A stretch of DNA of 64,000 nucleotides from Lysobacter dokdonensis DS-58. Lineage in GTDB: Bacteria > Pseudomonadota > Gammaproteobacteria > Xanthomonadales > Xanthomonadaceae. The DNA lies in assembly GCF_000770795.1 (NCBI RefSeq), contig NZ_JRKJ01000002.1, positions 124,001-188,000 of the forward strand, read 5' to 3'. Positions 1 to 7,496 of the stretch are shown piece by piece (the stretch's first letter is position 1; every line of letters begins with the position of its first letter). The notes below the pieces were generated by a model. It had not been told where the DNA came from, did no database searches, and worked only from the letters and a program-made list of their open reading frames with translations. Made by a program: the position numbers and the translations under genes.

Positions 1-714
1 GCGCCGGAAGATGCGGTCGTATTCGGGCGGCATGCCCGCATCGAACGTGCGCTGCCCCGCGCTCGTGCACCAGCACGGCCTGTCCCCCTCCGCGGGCGCG
101 CTGTCGCCGTTGCGCCGCACCTTGAAGTGCAGCACCAGCGAATCATCGTCGCCCGCGAGCATCTGCCGCAGGTTGTCGGTCGCGCGCCGCGCCCCCGGCA
201 CCGGCCCGCCGAGGTAATACCGCACGATCTGCGCCGTGCCGCCGGTGCCGTATTCCTCGCGTCCGTCCCACAAGGCGAACAGCACGTGGCAATGGTTCGC
301 GACGAACAAACCGGCATGCAGGTATTGGCGATCGCGCGGCGGTCCCGCGCGACGCAGCACGTCGAGGTCCTGTTCGACCAGCGTCAGCGGGACGGTGTGT
401 GCTTGCGCGAGCAGGTGCGCGAAGGCGTGCTGCGACTCGATGCTCGGGAAGTCTTCGCGATACAGGTCGATCGGCAGCGGCAAGGGCACGACCAGGCGAG
501 CGCCGGCGTCTAGCGCGACTTCGGCGACGAGCCGGTCGCCGCCTTCGGCGAGCGCGGAGACGACGACGAGCGCGAGGTCGGGATAGCGTTCATGCAGGAC
601 CGCAAGCGCTTCGCGGACTTGCGTACGCAGATGGGGCAACTGCGCGGGATCGAGGTCGCGATGGCTCGTGACCCCGACGATGAGTTCGGTGCGCAGCGCG
701 GGTGCGGTGGTCAC
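1..714 (-). CDS. SLOG-like nucleotide-sensor domain protein (partial, 3' end cut off)
   Basis: The reading frame is open on the minus strand from a GTG at 714 to the window edge, 238 codons with no stop, so the C-terminus is missing. An AAGG lies a few bases upstream of the GTG. The N-terminus reads IVGVTSHRDLD, followed by a VSALAEGGDRLVAEVAL stretch and, near residue 150, ALWDGREEYGTGGTAQIV. A Gly-Val-Thr-x-His-Arg start, a 'S-A-L-A-E-G-G-D' motif and a 'WDG..GGTA' motif are the pattern of the SLOG/LOG-like Rossmann proteins, many of which are predicted to bind nucleotide-derived ligands in signalling or defence proteins. That is family knowledge; no ligand or partner can be read from this fragment. 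What lies C-terminal (effector, TM or catalytic domain) is outside the window. Confidence 0.6.
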   Translation of the reverse strand, partial: MTTAPALRTELIVGVTSHRDLDPAQLPHLRTQVREALAVLHERYPDLALVVVSALAEGGDRLVAEVALDAGARLVVPLPLPIDLYREDFPSIESQHAFAHLLAQAHTVPLTLVEQDLDVLRRAGPPRDRQYLHAGLFVANHCHVLFALWDGREEYGTGGTAQIVRYYLGGPVPGARRATDNLRQMLAGDDDSLVLHFKVRRNGDSAPAEGDRPCWCTSAGQRTFDAGMPPEYDRIFRR

Positions 715-756
715 GCACCTTGCAACGCTTGGCGGCGGGCGTGGCGGCCAGCGGCC

Positions 757-1401
757 CTACCAGACCAGGTCGTCGGGCACCTGGTATTGCGGGTCGGCGT
801 AGGGGTCGTCCTGCGGTGGGGCGTCCGGGTCGACTTTCAGCGCGACGGCCGGCGCGAAGATTGCTTCGGCCTGCGCGAGCGTCGCTGCATCCACCAGCAC
901 GTAGCGGCCGTCGTTCTGCAGCACGCCGAGTTCGCCGGCGTTGAGCGCCGCCAACTGCGCCTGCGTGACGTACACGCGCTTGATCTTGCCGCCGTATTCG
1001 AAGTGGCGCGCGATCTCCGCGTCGGCGACATTGAGGCCCTTGCCCTGCAGGAACGTGGCGAGCGCGGCCTTGGCCTCGCGGCGCTGGCGCGCGGCTTCCT
1101 GCTTCTGGCGTTCGGCTTCGATGCGCTCGTCTTTTTCCTTCTGCGCGCGGATGGCGTACGCCTTGGCGAGGTCGATGTCCTCGCGCGTGCGCGGCTTGCC
1201 TTGCGGCGGCCTGGCATTGGCGTGCGGCGGTTTGCCGTGCTGCGGGCGCCCTTGCGCGGGCTTGCCGTGCGCGGGCTTGCCCTGCCCCGGCTTCGCGCCG
1301 TGCTGCGGCTTCCCGCCTTGCGGCGCGGGCTTCGGACGCTCGGGTTTCGGCGCCGGCTTGAAGCCCAGGCCGAGCAACTGGTTACGCAGGGTTTCGCTCA
1401 T
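757..1401 (-). CDS. yaiL: DUF2058 (YaiL-like) protein
   Basis: 214 residues. It starts MSETLRNQLLGLGF, the conserved opening of DUF2058 proteins. Residues 15-70 are a low-complexity linker of repeated K-P-x-H-G-K/Q units, rich in Gly, Pro, Lys and His. A charged helical segment follows (about 70-115, AKAYAIRAQKEKDERIEAE), then the compact C-terminal domain with the 'FEYGGKIKRVYVT' and 'GRYVLVDA' motifs. The protein is described in the literature only as nucleoprotein or polynucleotide-associated; no biochemical function is established. It is cytosolic, without a signal peptide. The basic linker would suit nucleic-acid contact (inference). It follows slyX on the same strand by 72 bp. Confidence 0.85.
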   Translation of the reverse strand: MSETLRNQLLGLGFKPAPKPERPKPAPQGGKPQHGAKPGQGKPAHGKPAQGRPQHGKPPHANARPPQGKPRTREDIDLAKAYAIRAQKEKDERIEAERQKQEAARQRREAKAALATFLQGKGLNVADAEIARHFEYGGKIKRVYVTQAQLAALNAGELGVLQNDGRYVLVDAATLAQAEAIFAPAVALKVDPDAPPQDDPYADPQYQVPDDLVW

Positions 1402-1473
1402 TTCGGGACTGCGGACGTGCGATTCGACGGCGCAAAGCTACCGCATCGCGCGCGGCGATGCAGCCCTGGCGCG

Positions 1474-1695
1474 TCAGTAATGGGGCGGCGGTGGTTCGTC
1501 GGCCGGATCGGCCATGAATCCCGCGCGCGAGGATTTCATTTCTTCCAGCGCACGGCGGAACAGGTCCGCGTTGCGCTGCGCCTCGATGCGCGCGGCGGCG
1601 AGCGCGTCGCTCATCTCCGCCAGCGTGCCTTCGAGGAAGGCGATGCGCGTTTCGAGTTCCACCACGCGCGCTTCGAGCGCATCGCCATTGGTCAT
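1474..1695 (-). CDS. slyX: SlyX family protein
   Basis: 73 residues, predicted to form a coiled coil over residues 7-50 (VVELETRIAFLEGTLAEM). It ends in the diagnostic SlyX tail EPPPPHY. SlyX is a small cytosolic protein of unknown biochemical role. The start codon lies 4 bases after the ugd stop region on the same strand, so the two are probably cotranscribed. Family assignment is firm; function is not known. Confidence 0.88.
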   Translation of the reverse strand: MTNGDALEARVVELETRIAFLEGTLAEMSDALAAARIEAQRNADLFRRALEEMKSSRAGFMADPADEPPPPHY

Positions 1696-1699
1696 CGCG

Positions 1700-3049
1700 T
1701 CAGGCCTGCTTTTCCCGGCGCAGCGAGCGGCCGCGGCCGATGCCGTAGTACTGCAGGCCTGCGGCTTCGACTTCTTCCGGGTCGTAGAGGTTGCGGCCGT
1801 CGAAGACGACCTTGTCCGTCAACGTTTTCGCGAGCTTGGCGAAATCCGGGCTGCGGAACTGCTTCCATTCGGTGACCACGACCAGCGCGTCGGCGCCCTG
1901 CAGCGCTTCGCCGGCCGTCGCGCACAGATGCAGGTCGTCGCGCGTACCGAAGATGCGGCGGGCTTCCTGCGTGGCTTCCGGGTCGTACGCACGCACGCGC
2001 GCGCCGGCCTCCCACAGTTGCGCGAGCAGCTCGCGGCTGGACGCGGCGCGCATGTCGTCGGTGTTGGGCTTGAACGCCAGGCCCCACACCGCGACGGTCT
2101 TGCCGGCGACGCCGTCGGGGAAATGACGCTGCATCAGTTCGAACAGGTGCTGCTTCTGCGCGGCGTTGACCGCTTCCACCGCATCCAGCAGGCGCGGGTT
2201 GCAGCCGTACTGCTGCGCGGTCCATGCCAGCGCCTGCACGTCCTTCGGGAAGCACGACCCGCCGTAACCGGCGCCCGGGTAGATGAAGTGCCAGCCGATG
2301 CGCGGATCCGAGCCGATGCCCTGGCGCACGTGTTCGATGTCGGCGCCCACCTGCTCGGCGATGCACGCCATCTCGTTCATGAAGGAAATCTTGGTGGCGA
2401 GCATCGCGTTCGCCGCGTACTTGGTCAGCTCGGCCGAACGCACGTCCATCGACACGATGCGCTCGTGGTTGCGATTGAACGGCGCGTAGAGGCGCTTGAG
2501 CTTTTCCAGCGCCTGCGCGCTGTCGGTGCCGATGACGATGCGGTCGGGGCGCATGCAGTCGTTGACCGCGTCGCCTTCCTTGAGGAATTCGGGATTGCTG
2601 ACGACGTCGAACACGAGCGTGACGCGACGGCTCGCCAATTCGTTCGCGATCGCCGCATGCACCTTGTCTGCGGTGCCGACCGGCACGGTCGACTTGTTCA
2701 CCACGACCACCGCGCGCTGCACGTGCTGGCCGATCGTGCGCGCCACCGCGAGGACGTACTTGAGGTCCGCGCTGCCGTCTTCGTCCGGCGGCGTGCCCAC
2801 GGCGATGAACACGACGTCGCCGTGCTCGATCGCGGCGGCCGCATCGGTGGTGAAGTTCAAACGGCCCGAGGCGTGGTTGGCTTTCACCATCGGTTCGAGG
2901 CCCGGCTCGTAGATCGGGATCACGCCCCGGTTGAGGCCTTCGACCTTGGCCTGGTCGATGTCGACGCAAACCACGTCGTGCCCGACTTCCGCAAGGCAGG
3001 TGCCAGTGACGAGCCCGACGTAGCCGGTGCCGAAGATGGTGACGCGCAT
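1700..3049 (-). CDS. ugd: UDP-glucose 6-dehydrogenase
   Basis: 449 residues, full length. It oxidises UDP-glucose to UDP-glucuronate with two NAD+, supplying exopolysaccharide or LPS precursors. The N-terminal Rossmann motif is G7-T-G-Y-V-G12. The central dimerisation helix follows (about 205-235), and the catalytic thiol is Cys266 in YGGSCFPKD. The C-terminal UDP-binding domain contains [14 protein letters not shown]. The start at 3049 gives the standard [14 protein letters not shown] opening. It is the first gene of a minus-strand run with slyX and DUF2058. No polysaccharide cluster surrounds it, so which polymer uses the product cannot be read here. Confidence 0.96.
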   Translation of the reverse strand: MRVTIFGTGYVGLVTGTCLAEVGHDVVCVDIDQAKVEGLNRGVIPIYEPGLEPMVKANHASGRLNFTTDAAAAIEHGDVVFIAVGTPPDEDGSADLKYVLAVARTIGQHVQRAVVVVNKSTVPVGTADKVHAAIANELASRRVTLVFDVVSNPEFLKEGDAVNDCMRPDRIVIGTDSAQALEKLKRLYAPFNRNHERIVSMDVRSAELTKYAANAMLATKISFMNEMACIAEQVGADIEHVRQGIGSDPRIGWHFIYPGAGYGGSCFPKDVQALAWTAQQYGCNPRLLDAVEAVNAAQKQHLFELMQRHFPDGVAGKTVAVWGLAFKPNTDDMRAASSRELLAQLWEAGARVRAYDPEATQEARRIFGTRDDLHLCATAGEALQGADALVVVTEWKQFRSPDFAKLAKTLTDKVVFDGRNLYDPEEVEAAGLQYYGIGRGRSLRREKQA

Positions 3050-3096
3050 GGAGGTCCCTGATGAGCTTGGAAAGGCGGCATGGTCGCAGCCGCCGT

Positions 3097-3127
3097 CGTC
3101 ACGCCACGGTGAAACCGCGGCGTGACG
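3097..3127 (-). other. Stem-loop between fkpA-like gene and ugd
   Basis: CGTCACGCC (3097-3105) pairs with GGCGTGACG (3119-3127). CGG and CCG extend the stem across one mismatch, leaving a TGAAA loop. It sits in the 99-bp gap after the fkpA-like stop and before ugd. There is no T-tract on either side, so it is not a clear intrinsic terminator; it may protect a 3' end or act with Rho. Confidence 0.4.
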
Positions 3128-3148
3128 TGGTCATTGCAATGATGCGGA

Positions 3149-3931
3149 TTACTGCTTCGGCTGTTCCGGCGCCTGCACGATGTCGAGCAGTTCGACGTCG
3201 AACACGAGCGTGGCGTTCGGGCCGATCGGGCCGCCCGGCGTGCCCTTCTCGCCGTAGCCGAGGTTGCCCGGGATCCACAGCTTGAACTTGCTGCCGACCG
3301 GCATCAGCTGGATGCCTTCCTGCCAGCCCGGCACGACCTGGTCGAGCGGGAACACGACCGGCTGGCCGCGCTCGTAGGAGCTGTCGAAGGTCTTGCCGTC
3401 GAGCGTGGCGCCCTTGTAGTGCACGCGCACGACGTCGCCGGCCTTCGGCTTCGGGCCCTTGCCTTCGGTCACGACCTGGTACTGCAGGCCCGAGGCGGTG
3501 GCTTGCACGCCCGGCTTCTTTGCGTTGTCGGCGAGGAACTTCTTGCCGGCGTCGAGGTTGTTCTTCGCATCGGCTTCGGCCTTGACCACGGCCTTCTGCT
3601 GCATCTTCTCGCCGAAGGCTTCGCTGACTTCGCGCGCCTGGTCGTCGGTCATCAACAGCTTGTCACCCTTGAGCGTCGACTTGACGGCCTTGGCGATGAC
3701 GTCGAAGTCGACCTCGTCCTTGATCGGCTCGAGCTGCTTGCCCAGCGCCATGCCGACCATGTAGCTCACGCGGTCCTTTTCGGTGGGGAGGCCGGCGATC
3801 TGCGCGCCCTTGGCAGTCGACGCGGCGGCCGGCGCATTGGCGTCGGTCTTGTCCGGCGCCTTGCAACCGGCGGCGAAGATGGCCGCGGTGGCGGCGGTGA
3901 GGACGAGTGCGTGGCGCATGGACAGCTTCAT
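3149..3931 (-). CDS. fkpA: FKBP-type peptidyl-prolyl isomerase, Mip/FkpA-like lipoprotein
   Basis: 260 residues from the ATG at 3931, which has AAGGAG upstream. The N-terminus is a lipoprotein signal (ATAAIFAAGC, Cys about 25), so it is exported and probably anchored. An FKBP_N dimerisation domain follows, from DRVSYMVGMALGKQL to a long charged helix that ends near residue 150. The C-terminal FKBP domain (about 155-250) keeps the ligand-pocket residues: Tyr in VHYKG, Phe-Asp in KTFDSS, Val-x-x-Trp in VVPGWQ and Tyr in LGYGEK. The role is cis-trans isomerisation of X-Pro bonds and chaperoning of envelope proteins. It lies 53 bp downstream of a second, related FKBP gene on the same strand, which suggests a tandem duplication. 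Confidence 0.92.
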   Translation of the reverse strand: MKLSMRHALVLTAATAAIFAAGCKAPDKTDANAPAAASTAKGAQIAGLPTEKDRVSYMVGMALGKQLEPIKDEVDFDVIAKAVKSTLKGDKLLMTDDQAREVSEAFGEKMQQKAVVKAEADAKNNLDAGKKFLADNAKKPGVQATASGLQYQVVTEGKGPKPKAGDVVRVHYKGATLDGKTFDSSYERGQPVVFPLDQVVPGWQEGIQLMPVGSKFKLWIPGNLGYGEKGTPGGPIGPNATLVFDVELLDIVQAPEQPKQ

Positions 3932-3984
3932 CGTTGGGCGCTCCTTGGAAATCGGAAAAGGAAAATCAAAAGACAACGTGTGGG

Positions 3985-4896
3985 TCATTCGACGCCGAGC
4001 AGTTCGACATCGAACACGAGCGTCGCGTTCGGACCGATGTTGCCCTGGGGCATGCCCGAGGCGCCGTAGGCCAGATCGCCGGGAATCCAGAACCGGTACT
4101 TGCCGCCGACCGGCATCATCGCCAGGCCTTCGCTCCAGCCGGCGATGACCTGCGAGAGCGAGAACGTGCGCGGCTGGCCGTCGCCGGTGCTGTCGAATTC
4201 GGTGCCGTCGAGCAGCGTGCCGCGATACAGCACGCGGACGCGTTCGCCCGGCTTCGGGCGCAGGCCCGCGCCCTGGCGGAGGATCGTGTACTGCAGGCCG
4301 GACTTCGTGGTGAAGACACCCTTCTGCGTCCTGTTCTTCGCCAGGAACTCGGCGCCGGCCTTCGCGTTGTCGGCCGCGCCGACCTGCGCGCGCGCCACCG
4401 CGGCGGCGTTGAGCTTCGTGCTGAAATCCTGGCGGACGATCATCGCTTCTTCCGGCGACATCAGCGGCTTGCCGCCCGACAGCGCAGTGCGCACGGCCTG
4501 CACGAGCACGGCCACGTCGATCTCGTCCCGGATCGGTGCGAGGCGGCGGCCCGGGTCGATGCCGACGAGCAAACCGACGTCGGTCTTCGAAATGTCGGGG
4601 AGCTTCGCGTTGGGCTGGTTGCGCGCACCGATGCGCGCCATCAGCGTTTCGCCCGTCTTCTTCGCGGTGGCTTCGTCGATGAGCGGGGGCTTGCCCGCCA
4701 TCGCGTTGCGCAGCGCGCGCTCGAATGCGGGGAAGTCGATGTCGGGGCCGATGGGGGCGATCGATTCGGCGACGTCCATGCCCGCCATGTAGCTCACCTT
4801 GTCGCGCTCGGTGACGAGCCGAGCCTTGTCCTGCGCGTGCGCGGACAGCGCAACGAGTGCGAGCAACGCGGCGATGCCGCGCACGAAACCCTTCAT
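3985..4896 (-). CDS. FKBP-type prolyl isomerase with two FKBP_N domains
   Basis: 303 residues from the ATG at 4896, with AGGAG 12 bases upstream. The signal peptide is MKGFVRGIAALLALVALSAHA, without a lipobox Cys, so it is probably soluble and periplasmic. Two FKBP_N-like segments occur in tandem. The first runs from DKVSYMAGMDVAESIAPIG to about residue 95. The second runs from DVGLLVGIDPGRRLAPIRDE to about residue 190. The usual long helix and one FKBP domain follow (about 200-303), with Tyr in VLYRG, Phe-Asp in TEFDST, Trp in IAGWSE and Tyr in LAYGAS kept. Normal Mip/FkpA proteins have one such N-domain and are about 230-260 residues long. The extra 45-residue-class repeat could enlarge the dimer interface or client arm (inference). 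Confidence 0.85.
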   Translation of the reverse strand: MKGFVRGIAALLALVALSAHAQDKARLVTERDKVSYMAGMDVAESIAPIGPDIDFPAFERALRNAMAGKPPLIDEATAKKTGETLMARIGARNQPNAKLPDISKTDVGLLVGIDPGRRLAPIRDEIDVAVLVQAVRTALSGGKPLMSPEEAMIVRQDFSTKLNAAAVARAQVGAADNAKAGAEFLAKNRTQKGVFTTKSGLQYTILRQGAGLRPKPGERVRVLYRGTLLDGTEFDSTGDGQPRTFSLSQVIAGWSEGLAMMPVGGKYRFWIPGDLAYGASGMPQGNIGPNATLVFDVELLGVE

Positions 4897-5018
4897 CCGG
4901 TGGAACTCCTGTCGAGGTTGTCGAGGTGTTGCATGGGAACGCGCCGGCTCGCGCCGCGCGGCCGACCATTGTCGGCGGCCGCGGGGGCGCGGGGCAAACG
5001 CCCCCCAGGGGCAATGGT

Positions 5019-5588
5019 TCAGGCGCCCTTCGGCTTGCGCGCCGTCAACGCTTTCTCGATGGCCTCGACGATGGCCTTGTCGTCGGGCGTGGTCTTCGAG
5101 CCCCAACTCGCGATCAGCTTGCCGTCGCGGCCGATCAGGTACTTGTGGAAGTTCCACTTCGGCGGATCCTTCGACACGGCGGCGAGATCCTTGTACAGCG
5201 GCGTGGCGTCCGCGCCGACGACGTGCACCTTCTCGAACATGGGGAACTTCACCCCATACGTGAGTTTGCAGAATTCCTGGATCTGCTTCTCGTCGTCGAA
5301 TTCCTGCGCCCTGAAATCGCCCGACGGGAATCCGAGGACGGCGAAGCCGCGATCCGAATACTTCTTGTGCAGCGCTTCGAGCGCTTCGAACTGCGGAGTG
5401 AATCCGCACTTGCTCGCGGTGTTGACGACCAGGACGACGTCGCCGCCGTAGGCCTTCTCCAGGTCGACCTGTGTCTTGCCCGCGAGCGGCCGGTAACTGT
5501 GGTCGAGCAATCCGGCCTGCCCGGCAATGGCGGCGGTAGCCAGCGCCAGCAACGTGGCGGCGGCGGCATGAGTGAGGAAACGGCGCAT
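5019..5588 (-). CDS. Periplasmic glutathione peroxidase family protein
   Basis: 189 residues with an N-terminal signal peptide (ALATAAIAG), so it is exported. The peroxidatic Cys62 lies in NTASKCGFTPQFE, and a second Cys108 in IQEFCKLTYGV is placed like the resolving Cys of thioredoxin-dependent members. The Trp-Asn pair of the active-site tetrad is present (KWNFHKYL). The usual FPCNQF block reads FPSGDF, so the middle Cys is Ser and the tetrad Gln aligns with Asp92. It probably reduces hydroperoxides in the envelope using a thioredoxin-like donor rather than glutathione (inference from family). It precedes the FKBP genes on the same strand by 122 bp. Confidence 0.87.
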   Translation of the reverse strand: MRRFLTHAAAATLLALATAAIAGQAGLLDHSYRPLAGKTQVDLEKAYGGDVVLVVNTASKCGFTPQFEALEALHKKYSDRGFAVLGFPSGDFRAQEFDDEKQIQEFCKLTYGVKFPMFEKVHVVGADATPLYKDLAAVSKDPPKWNFHKYLIGRDGKLIASWGSKTTPDDKAIVEAIEKALTARKPKGA

Positions 5589-5699
5589 GACGGGGGTCTC
5601 GCGGATCGGGACCCGGAGTCTGCCACGCCCGCAGCGCCCCGCCCTGCCCGCCGTCGGCCCCCTCCCGTCGGATATGCCTTTAGTTGGGTCGATTGGTTG

Positions 5700-5740
5700 T
5701 TGACCGGGGGAATGGTGGTGTTATAGTTGCCTACAACACC
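5700..5740 (+). promoter_or_regulatory. Sigma-70 promoter with overlapping palindromic operator of the YtrA-type operon
   Basis: TTGACC (5700-5705) and TATAGT (5722-5727) are separated by 16 bp. A palindrome spans 5717-5740: GGTGTTATAG, four bases TTGC, CTACAACACC. The arms match at 9 of 10 positions and cover the -10 box and start site. The first gene begins 26 bp further on and the regulator is the second gene. This position is what an autorepressing GntR/YtrA operator would show. The sequence and symmetry are observed; binding is inferred. Confidence 0.65.
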
Positions 5741-5765
5741 GATCACCCAGAGCAGGACGCCCACC

Positions 5766-6239
5766 ATGAACCGCAAGCTCCACAACACGGTCACCGCGCT
5801 GTTCGCGACCTCGGGGCTGCTCGTGCTGAGCCTGATGGCCGCCAACCCCGCGCCGTCGACCGGCGCTTCGGTCCTCGCCCCCATCGTCGTGCAACCGGCC
5901 GCGGACTCCGCGCCGGCCAACGCGAAGCTGGCGAAGCTCGCCGCCCAGGGCCAGCACGCCGCCGCAGCCGCCAAGCGCATCGAAGCGCGCGCCGCCGACC
6001 TCGAAGCCCGCCTCGCCAAGGCGAAGAACGGCAACGACGCCCTCGGCGAAGTCCTCGGATTCGCCGCCGAGGCCGCGACGCTCGCGACCATCGCCGCCGC
6101 GATGGACGGCGTCGAACACCCCGACACGATGGCGGCCGTCGAAGAGGCGGACACCACGCCTTCGAAGCCCGCCCGCAAGCGCACGTCCGGCCGCCAGTCG
6201 GTCGCGATGCCCTTCTACTCCTTCGCGCCGCGAGGCTGA
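5766..6239 (+). CDS. Small exported or membrane-anchored protein of unknown function
   Basis: 157 residues from the ATG at 5766, which is preceded by AGCAGGA. One hydrophobic segment occurs at residues 10-25 (ALFATSGLLVLSLMAA), either a signal or an anchor. A Pro/Ala-rich stretch follows, then an Ala-rich helix that may be coiled (about 52-110, AKRIEARAADLEARLAKA), and a basic tail. I do not recognise the family. It is the first gene of a four-gene operon with a GntR regulator 4 bp downstream and an ABC ATPase and permease beyond. An accessory role with that transporter is likely but unproven. An alternative start at 5727 would lie inside the -10 box and operator, so it is rejected. Confidence 0.6.
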   Translation: MNRKLHNTVTALFATSGLLVLSLMAANPAPSTGASVLAPIVVQPAADSAPANAKLAKLAAQGQHAAAAAKRIEARAADLEARLAKAKNGNDALGEVLGFAAEAATLATIAAAMDGVEHPDTMAAVEEADTTPSKPARKRTSGRQSVAMPFYSFAPRG

Positions 6240-6243
6240 GCCC

Positions 6244-6621
6244 ATGACCGCAATCGAATGGAGCGACGGCGCTCCCATCTACCGCCAGCTGAAGGAACGC
6301 GTCGTGGCGATGCTGCTCGACGGGATCCTGAAGCCAGGGGACGCACTGCCCTCGGTGCGCCAGGTGGCCGCCGAATACCAGCTCAACCCAATCACCGTCT
6401 CGCGCGCCTACCAGGAGCTCGCGGACGAAGCCATCGTCGAAAAACGCAGGGGACTCGGCATGTACGTCACGGAAGGGGCTTCGGAAAAACTGCTGGGCAG
6501 CGAGCGCGACCGCTTCCTGCGCGAGGAATGGCCGCTGGTGCTGGAACGCATCCAGCGCCTGGGCCTCTCGCTCGACCGTCTCCTGCATAACGCCACTGCG
6601 CCCAACGGAGGCCAGGCATGA
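6244..6621 (+). CDS. GntR-family transcriptional regulator, YtrA subfamily
   Basis: 125 residues. It has a winged helix-turn-helix of GntR type (residues 10-75, with PSVRQVAAEYQLNPITVSRAY as the recognition region) and a very short C-terminal part of about 45 residues, as in YtrA regulators, with no large ligand-binding domain. YtrA members typically repress their own operon, which usually encodes an ABC exporter. Here the 24-bp palindrome over the -10 box of this operon is the natural target. The stop codon overlaps the start of the ATPase gene (ATGA), so the two are translationally coupled. Confidence 0.9.
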   Translation: MTAIEWSDGAPIYRQLKERVVAMLLDGILKPGDALPSVRQVAAEYQLNPITVSRAYQELADEAIVEKRRGLGMYVTEGASEKLLGSERDRFLREEWPLVLERIQRLGLSLDRLLHNATAPNGGQA

Positions 6622-7496
6622 ACGTGTCCGTCGAAACGCAGTCCGTCGTCAGCGCGCGCAACCTGCGCAAGGCCTACAAGAACAAGGTCGCGCTGGACAA
6701 CACCGCGTTCGAGATCCCGCAGGGCCGCATCGTCGGCCTCATCGGCCCGAACGGCGCCGGCAAGACCACCGCCCTCAAGGCGCTGCTCGGCCTGATCCCG
6801 TTCGAAGGCGACCTGCGCGTCCTCGGCCGCGACCCGCGCACCGAACGCGACGCGCTGATGAACGATGTGTGCTTCATCGCCGACGTCGCGGTGCTGCCGC
6901 GCTGGATCCGCGTGCGCGAAGCCATCGAGTTCGTCGCCGGCGTGCATCCGCGATTCGACCGCGCGCGCTGCGAACGCTTCCTCGCCAACACCAAGCTCAC
7001 GCCCAACATGAAGGTGCGCGAGCTGTCCAAGGGCATGATCGTGCAGTTGCACCTGGCCCTGGTGATGGCGATCGACGCCAAGCTGCTCGTGCTCGACGAG
7101 CCGACGCTCGGCCTCGACATCCTGTATCGCAAGCAGTTCTACCAGCGCCTGCTGGAGGATTACTTCGACGAGGACAAGACCATCGTCATCACCACGCACC
7201 AGGTCGAGGAGATCGAGCACATCCTCACCGACGTGATGTTCATCCGCGACGGCAAGATCGTGCTGTCGGCGCCGATGGAAGACGTGGGCCAGCGTTACGT
7301 CGAAGTCCTCGTCAACGCCGACCGCACCGAAGAAGCACGCGGCTTGCGCCCCATCGACGAGCGCAGCCTGCCGTTCGGCAAGACGGTGATGTTGTTCGAC
7401 GGCGTCGAGCAGCACCGCCTCGCCGGCCTGGGCGAAACCCGCGTGCCGGGCCTCGCCGACCTGTTCGTCGCCACCATGAAGGGCACCTACGCATGA
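6618..7496 (+). CDS. ABC transporter ATP-binding protein
   Basis: 292 residues. Walker A is GPNGAGKTT (43-51). The signature motif is a divergent LSKGM, and Walker B is LLVLDEPTLGLD, followed by the His switch in TTHQVEE. The C-terminal 60 residues form an extra domain after the nucleotide-binding fold. It pairs with the permease that starts inside its stop codon. YtrA-linked ABC systems are usually exporters or envelope-stress transporters; the substrate is unknown. Confidence 0.92.
   Translation: MNVSVETQSVVSARNLRKAYKNKVALDNTAFEIPQGRIVGLIGPNGAGKTTALKALLGLIPFEGDLRVLGRDPRTERDALMNDVCFIADVAVLPRWIRVREAIEFVAGVHPRFDRARCERFLANTKLTPNMKVRELSKGMIVQLHLALVMAIDAKLLVLDEPTLGLDILYRKQFYQRLLEDYFDEDKTIVITTHQVEEIEHILTDVMFIRDGKIVLSAPMEDVGQRYVEVLVNADRTEEARGLRPIDERSLPFGKTVMLFDGVEQHRLAGLGETRVPGLADLFVATMKGTYA

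Noticed and set aside
592-1875. Plus-strand frame of 427 codons over DUF2058 and slyX
   Set aside because: Opposite strand holds two proteins with firm family signatures.
3050-3148. Intrinsic terminator for the fkpA-like gene
   Set aside because: The stem is good but there is no T-run on either strand; kept only as a stem-loop.
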